Positions 36,054-47,116 of a DNA stretch of 64,000 bases are shown here, one piece after another. The stretch spans positions 26,674,118-26,738,117 of the forward strand of contig CM055112.1 in NCBI GenBank assembly GCA_029204225.1. The letters are read 5' to 3'. Position 1 is the first letter of the stretch. Each line of letters begins with the position of its first letter. The position numbers and the translations under genes were made by a program. A model generated the notes under the pieces. It saw nothing but the letters and a program-made list of their open reading frames with translations. It did no database searches and was not told the DNA's origin. The stretch comes from Diphasiastrum complanatum (taxonomy: Eukaryota; Streptophyta; Lycopodiopsida; Lycopodiales; Lycopodiaceae).

Positions 36054-37026
36054 ATGGGTGGCGGAGATGGGGATGTGTCGAAGATCGGTTACTATTGGAC
36101 GTTGCGTGATCAAGGGTGTTGTCATCATCACTTCTTCACCACCTACTTCTCCAACTCGACCCCAGACTCTTTCCTCGCCTCCAAAGACACCCATTCCTTT
36201 AAACTTTCCCCAGACAATGAACAATTCGTACTTGATCTTTTGGGAAAGCCTCCAGTAGGTTTCCCCTCTCAGCTTCTACAAACTCAGCTAGATTTTTCTA
36301 TCCCCCAATCCTCTCCCTCCTTTGAAGAACACATGGACCTTGGTCAAGAGAGATCCTTCGACCAATTGTTGGAATATCAAGGTGAGCAGGCTACCACAGT
36401 TGCTCAAAATGTAGAGTCAGGCCTGGCCCCTAATGATGACACATTTCTTGGTGTTTCACCATCAGGACCCAGTCCCAAGGATGTCATAGTCCCAGAAGGC
36501 TATGACTGTGAAGACAATTTTGTGGATATAGAGCCTAAAGTAGTGGAAACAATAGCTGTCTCAATATCGTTCAGAGCAGCCAGTACTTCCACAACAATCT
36601 CATTGGATTTAACAGACATCCAAAAAATTTATCAACACCTTGGCATTCTGCTAACCTAGTTGCTGCAAGAAAAACAAACATGTCAGCTTGCATCTACAAA
36701 CTCAATTCAAAAGGGACAATGTAGGCCCAAGAGCTGCAAAAGGTCAAAAAAGAATTGGAAGTGGCACAATAACATGAAAGGGTTACTCAGAAGGAGTTAG
36801 AATAGAACCAGGAAACAGAGGCAACCTGGGATCCTATGCACAACAATTACAAAAAAGTTTGATGGATGCCAGTGGTCAAGTCTCCCAAGTAGTACAAAGC
36901 GTGCAACAACATGTGTCATTACTACATGAACAATTGGATATGGAAACTATTGAGAAGGAGCATCTTAGCAAAGCATTAGTAGAATTAATGACTGAATGTG
37001 ATGAGATCCTAACAGGTGACATTTGA
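36054..37026 (+). pseudogene. Unidentified ORF with coiled-coil tail
   Basis: The plus-strand frame from 36054 (201 residues to TAG at 36657) has Ser/Pro-rich and acidic composition (for example DILQTQ-like and DDTFLGVSPSGPSPKDVI segments) and no known domain. Beyond the stop, broken frames read as a coiled coil: ELQKVKKELEVAQ near 36730 and, from 36854, LQKSLMDASGQVSQVVQSVQ through EILTGDI to a stop at 37026. It may be gag-like or an uncharacterised element protein. Several stops and frameshifts indicate a pseudogene. Confidence 0.4.
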
Positions 37027-37532
37027 ATTTTTCCTTGACAAGGAAAACCTATATGCCATAGGGAGGGAATATACGTAGTGATATTTTGAAATATGACATA
37101 ACCATAAGGTTTGAGTGTTTTAGTTAATACATTGAACTCTAAAGTATACAGGTGATTAATCTTAAAGGTAAATTTTGAAGATGTATATTTGTGGGTGAAG
37201 AATCTTAATTAACAATGGAGGATATTTTGAAAGGACGGACATATATATCATATCTACACTCCATGTTTAGAATGTGGAACATCAAATGTATTAGAAAAAT
37301 TATGCTTTCATTTAAGGATATAAATGTGCAGGGTAATAAATGTGAAAGAAAATGAAAAACATTCATCTACTTTGAAGTATCTACAACCCAAGTGATTGCA
37401 TAAACACATATGACACAATGTTTGACAAGAGCACTTGCACTATAGCATGAATGATGAAAGTACTAACACAAATAGAAGAACCCTAAAATGGATCTTGAAC
37501 ATACATTTTGATGTACATATGCAGATCACATT

Positions 37533-37620
37533 TGCATTAGGGCCCTTTTTGGACTCAAACAGGGCCTCTTCCTTGCCTAAACAAGTTTTCTAATCATAAT
37601 TAATTTAGTGCTAATCAATC
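37533..37620 (+). repeat. Left terminal inverted repeat of copy A
   Basis: It matches the reverse complement of 50860-50956. The first 40 bp are near-perfect; further in, CTAATCATAATTAATTTAGTG pairs with CTAATTATAATTAGTG after a short gap. Confidence 0.85.
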
Positions 37621-38034
37621 CTACGTGGCACCTTTACCTTGGGTTACCATACAAGGTGAGCAAGAGTTAAGGCCTAAATGTAGGTCTCCTTTTCATAGAC
37701 TATTGTAGGTTATTTGCATAGACTATAATAGGCAAGTAATAGGTAAGTTACAAATTACAACTAGAGTAGGGTTAGTATAGGACGACCTTTCATTGTCCTA
37801 ACTACAATAGGACCCTAGGGATGGAAACTAGTATATGCCTAATAAAGCTTATATCATTGTTAGTTCACATTGAGCTTTGACACCATTTGATTAAGGTATA
37901 TTGTAATGTTCTACATAGATTCTTTTGGGAAATTTCATTACATGTATCACTTACATGTGAAGTTAGAGAAGGATTATGCGACCACCAAAGCTGCATGGGG
38001 TGTTAACTTAAATCCGTATGACATGCATTGTTAG

Positions 38035-40623
38035 AGATTAGAAGGAAAAAAACATATTGACCTATGGGTAAGAGGTGATTTATACCCTCATAATCCACTG
38101 GTAGATGCTCCTCCTAAATTTTCTAATGTACATAGTTTGTTAAGGTTCGTTGGGGATGGTCGGAATGGACTGCTTGGCTATTGTCAAGCAATGGATTCTC
38201 GAAGAATCCAAGCTGAGACATTGGCAAATACGACATTCATTCGTATCTTGAGTATGAATGACAATTTAAAGTCATTGCATGGAATAAATATGAAATTGGA
38301 GCAGGAGATAAATGGTTTGAAAATAGAGCTTGCCAGTTCTATCGCAAAAATTGAAGAATTGCAATCTTCAATCAGTATATTTCAGAGGACAATATATGGC
38401 TTACAACGAAAGCGTAGAGTCTCGATGGATCAGCAAGCAGAAAATGAAAACCCTAAGAGACACAAACTAGAAGCTTTGGCACCAGGTGGTGGTGCCAGTA
38501 AAAGACGTATGAGGGACACAAAAGAGTTCTTGAGAAAGACGGTTGGAAAAGATTTTATTACCGAAAAATATATGAAACATTTTTTGAAGGGTAAAGATTT
38601 GATTAAGATTGTGGAAGATGAAACAAGTGATTCAATTCACTTGAGAATTGCAAAAAAGCTAGTCGACAAGTTCAAGCCAAATCCAAATGTTAAAGAGATA
38701 GTGTACGCATGTGACCAAGGAGGTGTGAGTCGCAAGGGGTATAGAGCTTTGAAGAAGTATATGAAACGCTCTGACAAAATTGGGTTAAAACGCCATCAAA
38801 TAATACCTACTTATAAACTTGTTGAATCCGCCAAACGAGAATGCAATTCGATTTTGCTCTCTGAATTAGGAGAGTTTCAACATATTGAGGATTCTTTTAC
38901 AGTAACCAATAAGAAGAAAGGACCTCCGACAAAACAATTATCATCAAGGCAATAATATATTCTTAGATCTGGAAAAGGTCCAAGCGATGATGATCCGACA
39001 TTACGAAGTTAGAACAAATGGTAAGAACATTTATTGTGGATTTCGGTTTTCAATTGTATGCTTTTCTTCAACTAATATGTTTTTGTAATGAAATTTCTGT
39101 TTTACAGATTTGCAGAGGTAAAGTTATATTTGTTATTAAGTTGGACGAAGCAGAAATCGTAAAAGGGCATAAACTTGAACGTGTCACAATCACCTTGATG
39201 AATTGTGAATTGCAACAGTTTGGCGGAAGTTATTGTAAAGAATTTAGCGTGCAATCTGAAAACCACATATGGTGGATAGCTGCATTTGAAGTTCCTAAGG
39301 AGTCTCACGACGTACTGGAGTGGCTATTTGAAAAATGTAGTATATCTAAGATAATACATGCACAAAATGAAGGCAAATTGCTCAATGTTGAAGGAGAAAG
39401 CTTTGTTGTAGAATGGCACCTAGCTGCTGATTTGAAGACTTTGAAATGCATGTACGGTTCTGGTCTCGGTGCAAATGCAAAGAATTTTTGTATATATTAT
39501 ATGTTTGAATCTGGGCAGAACAAAAGCATTTTGAATTGCAACCAACGTCTTGCACCAAATAGGCACAATCTAGACAAAGCTTGGAAACTTGTGTTGAACA
39601 TTCCTCTCGAAAGAGTCCATTTTTGCACAATGCATGGTGAATTACGAATACTGGACAAATTATTATTTTTGCATTGTTGTTGCGCATGGAACATGCAGCC
39701 CAAATCAAGAGCAGATGTTAGCATTAAAAATCTAGAGATAATTTTATCCGATATGGGATTGCACGGGGGCCACGTGAGTCTTACCAAAGACGTTGAGATG
39801 AGTGGAAAAATGCAAGATCTTCCAGCAAAAGTTTCAATGGGTGGTGCAAAAGTGAGACACCTATTGTCAAATCATACTGCACGTGAAAGCAGTGTTGAAT
39901 GGGAGTACTGGAAGAAAATATGTCAATGCACAACAAATATGGGCTCAGATCCTCGCATGGCAAGTACACGTGCTAAGGTTTGGCAAGCATTTGATGTCTT
40001 GTCACAAACTATCAACAAAAAGATTGTGAGAGATGAAGATTTGGATAGATACGCAAGAGAAGTCAAAATATTTACTGAATTGATGATCGATGCATGGGGA
40101 GAAACACACGTAACTCACTATATGGTATGTGTGTCTCATATTTTTTACTTTTGTATTTATGTATTTGTAAAGATTTAAATTAATATGAAATTTCTATTAA
40201 TAGCACATCTTCTATGCTCATGGACCTTGGTTTATGAAAACCTATGGATCATTAACTATTTGGAATACGCAAGGCATGGAAAAGAGTCATTACAGGGCAA
40301 AGGCTACATATTTCAAAAATTCACGGCATGGCGGAGGAAAGGGTCGTAGCAATGCATTGGTTGAGATATTCCAATGGTTTTACAGAGGAGTTTTGGGCCG
40401 AGGACACTTTCAAAACACAAGAACTGAAGAGTTGTGTTCAATGATCCCCAATTCAAATTCAGTCAGAAAGACAGCATGGCAATCCTCTAATGCTAGAACA
40501 AGGCATCAAGAATGGAGGATGTCTAGAGTCCGATTTGGAAAGAGATGGATGCCGAGGACACCAACATCCAATGTTTTGGAAAACAGCGCTAGAGAAGCTA
40601 CGGAAACTGATGAGATGGAATAG
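38035..40623 (+). pseudogene. DDE-like transposase of copy A
   Basis: Exons are about 38035-39020, 39108-40124 and 40204-40623, with introns 39021-39107 (GTAAG...TTACAG) and 40125-40203 (GTATGT...TTAATAG). The N-terminal part has KKHIDLWVRGDLY, LLGYCQAMDSR, a coiled coil (about 38260-38410), a basic stretch and GGVSRKGYRALKKYMKR. The core has candidate acidic residues in IKLDEAE, WHLAADLKTL and TQGMEKSHY, plus HGELRILDKLL and NSRHGGG near the C-terminus. That spacing suggests a DDE enzyme with a large insertion, an inference. Two frameshifts around 38900-39000 break the first exon end. Related fragments occur at 27255-27783 and 61180-61700. Confidence 0.7.
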
Positions 40624-40751
40624 AAACAATTCATGTTGAATTGTAATTCGAATATTCCTTTGTGATAAATATTACTGCCGAACTGGATTGTTGTTGTAAA
40701 TAGAAATTGTTTTATTTGGTTTTATAATAATATCTATTTTTGAAAACACGT

Positions 40752-40763
40752 CCCTCTATATAA
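40752..40763 (+). promoter_or_regulatory. TATA box of the unknown gene in copy A
   Basis: CTCTATATAAGA lies about 125 bp before the ATG at 40888, at a normal distance for a plant core promoter. Confidence 0.6.
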
Positions 40764-41474
40764 GAGTGGGGTTTTCATTTTGTTGTCACTTCTTGCTTTG
40801 TTGAAATTTCTTTCCTCGTAATTTAGCTTGTCTTGTTCAATTAGACTACTAGTTTGCTGGTCAATTAGTGTTCTTAGTTGCATAACAATGTCGTCCTCTA
40901 AAATAGAGTTGGCCAATCTGCTAGCCCCCACAGAGTTTTTAGATTAGTTAGATCGTATTTATTGTATGTTTACCGGTAGAATAGACACGCTTGCCACTCT
41001 ACGGGCTAATACAGATGCATTCACGTACGTGAGTGAGTATATAGATGAAACTTTGAAGCCTTATGCCCTACAAATTCCTGACTCCACTATCATGTGGATT
41101 CCATATAACTTGCTTAGTTATATACGAAAAGGAGATAGACCCTTTATCGCTCGTCTCAACAGATTTATTAGTCACTTGGGTAACGATCATTACTTGGAGC
41201 TGACCAAGGATCAGCTGAAAACTTTTGATCTTAAAAGTGTAGGAAAGAAGTTTCTATCCGGTGAGATTACTGTTATTTTTTTTCTTAATGAATTTCCAGC
41301 GACTGTGGCTAGCAACAAACACAATCCTAGTGAGCAGGTGAACGAGATGAACGACCTAGGTGAAGAGGAAGATTTATCTGCAGAGCACGAAGCAGTCTTG
41401 GTTGCGCAAGAGGCAATAAGTCCTAAATATTCTTTGATGGTAAAAGCAAAATTAGACAAATATCTTGAACCTGG

Positions 41475-42283
41475 TGTTGAATTTCACACGTGTGGATTGT
41501 CCACTACATGTACTTGTGATCTCCTAAGGTGTGTAGATGCACCAAGATCAAGACTAGATTGAGATTCAAGATCTATCTTTGATTCTATGGCAAAAACACA
41601 CTACTACATGCATTCAATCACTTCCAACTCTCACTCACACGTGTGGGAAGTGTTCCAAAAGTATTCTAAGTAAAAACAAGCTGCTCTCCTCGGGTAGAGA
41701 GAGAAAAACCATCATGAGCTCTCGGGTAGAGAGAGAAAGCTAGAAATTCAATGACACTCAAAATCCACTCAATCTCAAAATCAATTAGATCCAAAAGGAG
41801 GAGTACAATGATACTAATAGATTCATGAGCTACCACTATGCTTAACTATGATTGGATCACACTTTGCCACTTCTTAATCCTATTGGACCATTGATCCATG
41901 CACCTCTAAATTCTATTGGACTATATTCAAGCACACTTCAATTTTCTATTGGACCTCACAAGGTTCCACCTCTAAATCCTATTGGACCTCTTAAGCTTCA
42001 TCAAACAAAAGCATGACACTTGTCTACACTCTAATTGGCACAAGTTTGGCTCAATATTGGCATTACAAGTGGAAATGGATAATTTGCCATCTATGCCAAA
42101 TTTGACCCTATCAACATCCTACACCTAAATGCTTGACTATGAAATTCTATGAGACCCCTATATCAAACATTTTGATTTACTTTACAATTGTCCACACGTG
42201 GGAACATCCTCCACACATGTGAGATTCACTTACAAACTTCTATCATAAAAAATATTAAGCTAGATTTTTGCCAATTTCTCACA
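41475..42283 (-). repeat. 3' LTR of Copia-3
   Basis: It is a direct repeat of 45741-46551. It contains CACACGTGTG near both ends (41485 and 41637) and repeated CTCTCGGGTAGAGAGAG motifs. Confidence 0.95.
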
Positions 42284-42409
42284 CTCCTCCTCAAAAAATA
42301 GCTTGGAAAGGTACTAGATCACTTGAGAAGTTTGTAAATCTTTTTGAGTGGATCATTTGGTATGCATAAGAAGTGAAGATCAGCCAAGGGATCCATCATA
42401 GCAGCACCC

Positions 42410-44983
42410 TTACCATATCCATGATAAGATCTCTTTGGTAGAGATCTCTTGCCAATGCCTTTGAAGAGTGCTCCACCAATATGCCACTATTATCATGGGC
42501 TTCCTCCATGCTTGATGATGATCTTTGCCTTGAAAGTTCCACTTGCATGATGGATGCACCATAAATAGAGAAATATGAGGCTTCCAAGCCTCATAAGGAT
42601 CATGGAGATCAAGATCATAAGATGTGAAACAATGATGATTATCAAGATTATGCTTTCTAGCTTGACTAGTCCACATACAATGAACTATATCCATGATGGA
42701 TCTAATCTTGATATCAAAGACTATCTTGATCTTTTTTAGGCTGGTTACTCTCTCAAGGATGTAAGTGTCCACTTTGGATGCTTCACTTAATCTCAAGAGG
42801 AGTTTACAATTTGCCTCAAAACATGTGAAAACATGATTTTCAAAAAAGTGAGTACCAAGCTCAATCTTGTTCTTACTAGAACCAAGAGCATACTTTTGAC
42901 AATACAATATCTTGCTTTTAAAAAGTATTGGAAACACATCTAAGTCAATAATGACAAGAAACATGTCCATACCATAAGCATCATACAAAACTAGTATAGC
43001 TTTTCTTGAACTTTGAGATCCAAAAAATTCAATGAAGCAAGATAGCATTTCAAGCAAAGGAAGAGAAGCATATATGAATGTGTTGTAGTAGATACCACAT
43101 GAAAGATGCCCCTCTTTGCCATGTAAGATGAGCCATAAAGACTCAGCCATGCATCTTGAAGATCTTCTTGAAATCATATGAATAAGAAACTCCTCCTCAC
43201 ACATTGGCCCCATCATAACTTGAATACCTTCAAAAAGGATAATTTGTGATGCTTCTTGAGAAGCCTTGATCTCGGCCACTTCCAAGATTGAATCTTCATG
43301 CAATATGACATCTCTATTCACCATCACATTTGAAATAGAGAGTGTAAAGACACTAAAGGTCTCCTTGATGGATGAGTATCCAATCATGATCCATGAGCTT
43401 GGATCATCCTTCCTTCTTGTTTCCAAGGGAATATGTGCAAAGCAAGCACTACCAAGTTCACTAAGGTGATCAACCTTAGGCTTCATCTTGAATAAAACTT
43501 CATATGGTGCTATTCCTTCAAGAGCTCCAATACTCCTAAAAGCTTTGATCTTCAATGAGAATTTCTTCTCAACATATGCTTTGAATAATAAGGAATAATC
43601 ATACACCATAATACTTGAAGAGAGAAGATATGTGCATCTTGTGTAATTTTCCTCCTTTGAAATATTGGAAATATAAGAAACATCAAGAGAGTTTGCACTC
43701 TCACTTGGATCCAATTTGTAGATGCCTTCAAATCTTGATCCATATGCAAGGATCTCACCATCCTTCTTAATCACACAATTGTCAATATTGAAATTGACAT
43801 CAAAGCCACTATCAAGAAGTTGGCCAACACTTAAGATGTTCTTTGTAAGCTTTGGGACAAAAAGAACATTGTTGAGAAAGAGATCTTTAGAAGATGCAAG
43901 CTTCAAGGGAATAATCCCTACTCCTTCAATATTGCACTCATGCTTACTTGCAAAGTATATGGTCTTCTTGACTCCATCATAAGGCATAATAGATGAAAAA
44001 AAGTGCTTGGAGCCACACATATGTGAAGATGCTCCACTATCAATATACCATGAGTCATCCTTGTTGAAGGTGGAAGAGGAGAAGCTTGATGCCATAAGAG
44101 AGCCTTCTCCATCACTTGCAATATAGTCTTCTTTCTCATTGGTGATGTTGGCTTGATTGAGTTGATTCTTCTTCTTGAAGCAATTGGTGGCATAATGGCC
44201 TTTCTTGCCACAATAAAAGCACTTGATCATCTTCTTCTTGAGATTTGAATTATAAGCATGAGAGGTATCCTCCTCCTCTCCATCTTGGTCTTTAGCTTTG
44301 TCATTAGAGAAATGATGGTGTTGCTTCTTACTCCTCTCTTTGTGCTTGGCAAATAGAACTTTGCCATCATCATGATTGAGTGATAGCTTGTCCATCCTCA
44401 AGAGTTTGTACTCTTGTCTTGATTCTTCAGAAATAAGCACACTTTGAAGGGCCTCCAAACTTGGTAGCTCCTCCTTAATAGCATAGGGCTGGACAAGGTT
44501 GTCATATTCATCTCTCAAGCCATTGAGAATGACTTGGACTAGCTCACTTTGATTGATTGAGTCACCAATACATGCAAGCTCCCTATGAATATCCTTGACC
44601 CTCAAAACATAATTAGATGCACTCTCGTCACTCTTTTGACTACTTTGGAATATTTGATTTCTAAGAGTGAGGAGCCTAGAGGTGTTCTTAGCCTCATAGA
44701 TGGACTTGAGACAATCCCAAGCTTCCTTGGATGTAGAACAATCACCAATCTCCCTCAATATCTCATTAGAGACATTCATCTTAATGTAGTGGAGAGCCAT
44801 CCTAGCTCTCTTCTTGTATTTTTGTACTTCTTGAAGGACTTGAGGCTCCTCCTCAATCCCAAGTACAATGTCCATCACATCTTGGAGTATCAAGATGGAC
44901 TCCATCCTCAATTTCCATATTGAATAATTGGAAGTAGACAATCTCTCACTTGGTTGCAACAAGTATGAACTCATTGAAGTCAT
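42410..44983 (-). CDS. gag-pol: Copia-3 gag-protease ORF, 857 codons, lacking integrase core and RT
   Basis: The ORF starts MTSMSSYLLQPSERLSTSNY and carries the UBN2-type copia gag core (residues 1-200), a perfect CCHC knuckle CFYCGKKGHYATNC (255-268), the protease active site WYIDSGASSHM (312-322), and the LTKNILSVGQLLDSGFDV block (379-395). The integrase zinc-binding module and catalytic core are missing, and the C-terminal integrase part resumes at about 485 (APYEVLFKMKPKVDHL to VMVNRDVILHED). The last 290 residues match no RT motif. Despite these deletions the frame stays open for its whole length, so the element may express Gag-protease and be mobilised in trans. Confidence 0.75.
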   Translation of the reverse strand: MTSMSSYLLQPSERLSTSNYSIWKLRMESILILQDVMDIVLGIEEEPQVLQEVQKYKKRARMALHYIKMNVSNEILREIGDCSTSKEAWDCLKSIYEAKNTSRLLTLRNQIFQSSQKSDESASNYVLRVKDIHRELACIGDSINQSELVQVILNGLRDEYDNLVQPYAIKEELPSLEALQSVLISEESRQEYKLLRMDKLSLNHDDGKVLFAKHKERSKKQHHHFSNDKAKDQDGEEEDTSHAYNSNLKKKMIKCFYCGKKGHYATNCFKKKNQLNQANITNEKEDYIASDGEGSLMASSFSSSTFNKDDSWYIDSGASSHMCGSKHFFSSIMPYDGVKKTIYFASKHECNIEGVGIIPLKLASSKDLFLNNVLFVPKLTKNILSVGQLLDSGFDVNFNIDNCVIKKDGEILAYGSRFEGIYKLDPSESANSLDVSYISNISKEENYTRCTYLLSSSIMVYDYSLLFKAYVEKKFSLKIKAFRSIGALEGIAPYEVLFKMKPKVDHLSELGSACFAHIPLETRRKDDPSSWIMIGYSSIKETFSVFTLSISNVMVNRDVILHEDSILEVAEIKASQEASQIILFEGIQVMMGPMCEEEFLIHMISRRSSRCMAESLWLILHGKEGHLSCGIYYNTFIYASLPLLEMLSCFIEFFGSQSSRKAILVLYDAYGMDMFLVIIDLDVFPILFKSKILYCQKYALGSSKNKIELGTHFFENHVFTCFEANCKLLLRLSEASKVDTYILERVTSLKKIKIVFDIKIRSIMDIVHCMWTSQARKHNLDNHHCFTSYDLDLHDPYEAWKPHISLFMVHPSCKWNFQGKDHHQAWRKPMIIVAYWWSTLQRHWQEISTKEILSWIW

Positions 44984-45728
44984 GTAAAGTGGAGATAAAT
45001 AAAAGTGATGAACAAAAAATGTTGCTTCTCTCTCACTATAGGATCCAATAATGGTGTGCTACCATCTCCTATGCAAGATCTTGCAACAAACTGTGAGATG
45101 ATTCTCACTAGCTATCTCAATCTCTCCAAAACTAGATCTACTTCACATCAAATGATGGAGTATGGGCAAAGTTAGGATCAAACACTCTTAGCACGTGTGA
45201 AATACACTAAGAAACCAAATTTGACTCAAATACAATGATATTGCATGAAACAAAATGGCTAAGATCTCAAAACAGTGCCTAGATCACATATAGATGAGAT
45301 TGGTAAGCATTCAACTGTGATTTTGGATCAAACAAGCAATCTTTTGACCAAACCAAATGTGTCCACCCAGGTCTAGGTGCCCTACCTAACCCTCTTCAAA
45401 AGCTTATAACTTTTGATTGGCTCAACCAAATGGAATGAAACTGATTGCATTAGAAACTAGACAAAAATAGCTTCAAAACAAGCTATCTAGCAAGATTTTT
45501 GGATCAAACATGAAAGAGAACTCCCAAACTGAAATTGGATGTTCCTCACACGTGTCTGAGCACCTGATTCCGCACAGTACCAGGTCAGACCCAATCAATG
45601 TCCTTTTGATCTCTTTTGATCCAAAATTGAACAAGATAGCTAGGAAAATGGGCCTTGACAATTTGTAGCTCAAGATTGATGAATAGTTTCTACTCAAATG
45701 GATCAAAATGCATGGTAACCTTAGGTAG

Positions 45729-45740
45729 GCTCTGATACCA
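45729..45740 (-). promoter_or_regulatory. Primer binding site of Copia-3
   Basis: The minus strand reads TGGTATCAGAGC, directly after the 5' LTR end. Confidence 0.95.
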
Positions 45741-46551
45741 TGTTGAATTTCACACGTGTGGATTGTCCACTACATGTACTTGTGATCTCCTAAGGTGTGT
45801 AGATGCACCAAGATCAAGACTAGATTGAGATTCAAGATCTATCTTTGATTCTATGGCAAAAACACACTACTACATGCATTCAATCACTTCCAACTCTCAC
45901 TCACACGTGTGGGAAGTGTTCCAAAAGTATTCTAAGTAGAAACAAGCTGCTCTCCTCTGGTAGAGAGAGAAAAACCATCATGAGCTCTCGGGTAGAGAGA
46001 GAAAGCTAGAAATTCAATGACACTCAAAATCCACTCAATCTCAAAATCAATTAGATCCAAAAGGAGGAGTACAATGATACTAATAGATTCATGAGCTACC
46101 ACTATGCTTAACTATGATTGGATCACACTTTGCCATCTCTTAATCCTATTGGACCATTGATCCATGCACCTCTAAATTCTATTGGACTATATTCAAGCAC
46201 ACCTCAATTTTCTATTGGACCTCACAAGGTTCCACCTCTAAATCCTATTGGACCTCTTAAGCTTCATCAAACAAAAGCATGACACTTGTCTACACTCTAA
46301 TTGGCACAAGTTTGGCTCAATATTGGCATTACAAGTGGAAATGGATAATTTGCCATCTATGCAAATTTGACCCTACTATCAACATCCTACACCTAAATGC
46401 TTGACTATGAAATTCTATGAGACCCCTATATCAAACATTTTGATTTACTTTACAATTGTCCACACGTGGGAACATCCTCCACACATGTGAGATTCACTTA
46501 CAAACTTCTATCATAAAAAATACCAAGCTAGATTTTTGCCAATTTCTCACA
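45741..46551 (-). repeat. 5' LTR of Copia-3
   Basis: It is the near-identical partner of 41475-42283. Confidence 0.95.
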
Positions 46552-46808
46552 CTTATGAGGATGAGGGAGATGCTCCTAAATTAGCATTAGAAATGTTAAA
46601 ACCAGTACTGTCATTAGAGAAGCGATCAGAGAAGCTGAAGTCCTCTCTGAAGGAAATGGATCAAAATAAAGATTTTGTCATTTTTTTTCTTGAGGACTCT
46701 CCTAATTCTCTGTTGTAATTATATGATGTGCTTATTCATTGAATTTAGAATTTAAATTTTTTTTCTAATAAAGATTTCTTTTCTTTTTTCCGTGGCGTGA
46801 TTTTCACA

Positions 46809-46850
46809 CCAGGGCGCGACCAGGGCCCATTTGACCAGGTCGCGCCCTGG
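46809..46850. terminator. GC-rich hairpin between convergent genes of copy A
   Basis: CCAGGGCGCGACC (46809-46821) and GGTCGCGCCCTGG (46838-46850) form a perfect 13-bp stem with a 16-base loop. GTGGCGTGATTTTCA-like direct repeats flank it. It sits in the 400-bp gap between the plus-strand gene ending at 46718 and the minus-strand gene ending at 47117, so a shared 3' end or insulating role is possible. The terminator label is an inference. Confidence 0.35.
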
Positions 46851-47116
46851 CGTGATTTTCATGCCACAACATGGAAACCTATCTTAGCTACAACATGGTT
46901 AAAGAAACTACCATTTCCATAGTACTGAAAATTTTAAATCACTGCATTCACATAGATGGTACTAAAATTTTCAAATGACAGCATTCACATAAACAATACT
47001 GAAATCAGATATTAAACTCAATCACAACAATTTGCATTCACATAATCTGAAATTCTGCAAGATACTTGACACCAAATCTTCAGTATATTATAAATAAAAT
47101 CATGTACATGATATTT

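Larger units (their letters stand above)
41475..46551 (-). mobile_element. Copia-3: young non-autonomous Ty1/copia element, minus strand
   Basis: LTRs 41475-42283 (809 bp) and 45741-46551 (811 bp) differ at only about eight places by eye, roughly 1 percent, indicating a recent insertion. On the minus strand they start TGTGAGAAAT and end TTCAACA. The primer site TGGTATCAGAGC is at 45740-45729 and the purine tract GAGGAGGAG at about 42284-42292. One long ORF covers gag, zinc knuckle, protease and integrase C-terminus but not the integrase core or RT. Flanking pentamers CCTGG and CTTAT do not match, so no target duplication is visible. Confidence 0.9.
40888..46718 (+). pseudogene. Unknown acidic-tailed gene of copy A, split by copia
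   Basis: The frame starts MSSSKIELANLLAPTEFLD, meets a TAG (codon 20), and continues openly to about 41474 (LRANTDAFTYVSEYIDETLK, FIARLNRFISHLGNDHYLEL, then an acidic EEEDLSAEHEAVL stretch). A copia element occupies 41475-46551. The rest resumes as YEDEGDAPKLALEM and ends FFLEDSPNSLL with TAA at 46716-46718. The product would be about 250 residues, mostly helical with an acidic tail; I do not recognise the family. It has its own TATA box, faces the histone-like gene tail to tail, and belongs to the transposon by position. Confidence 0.6.
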
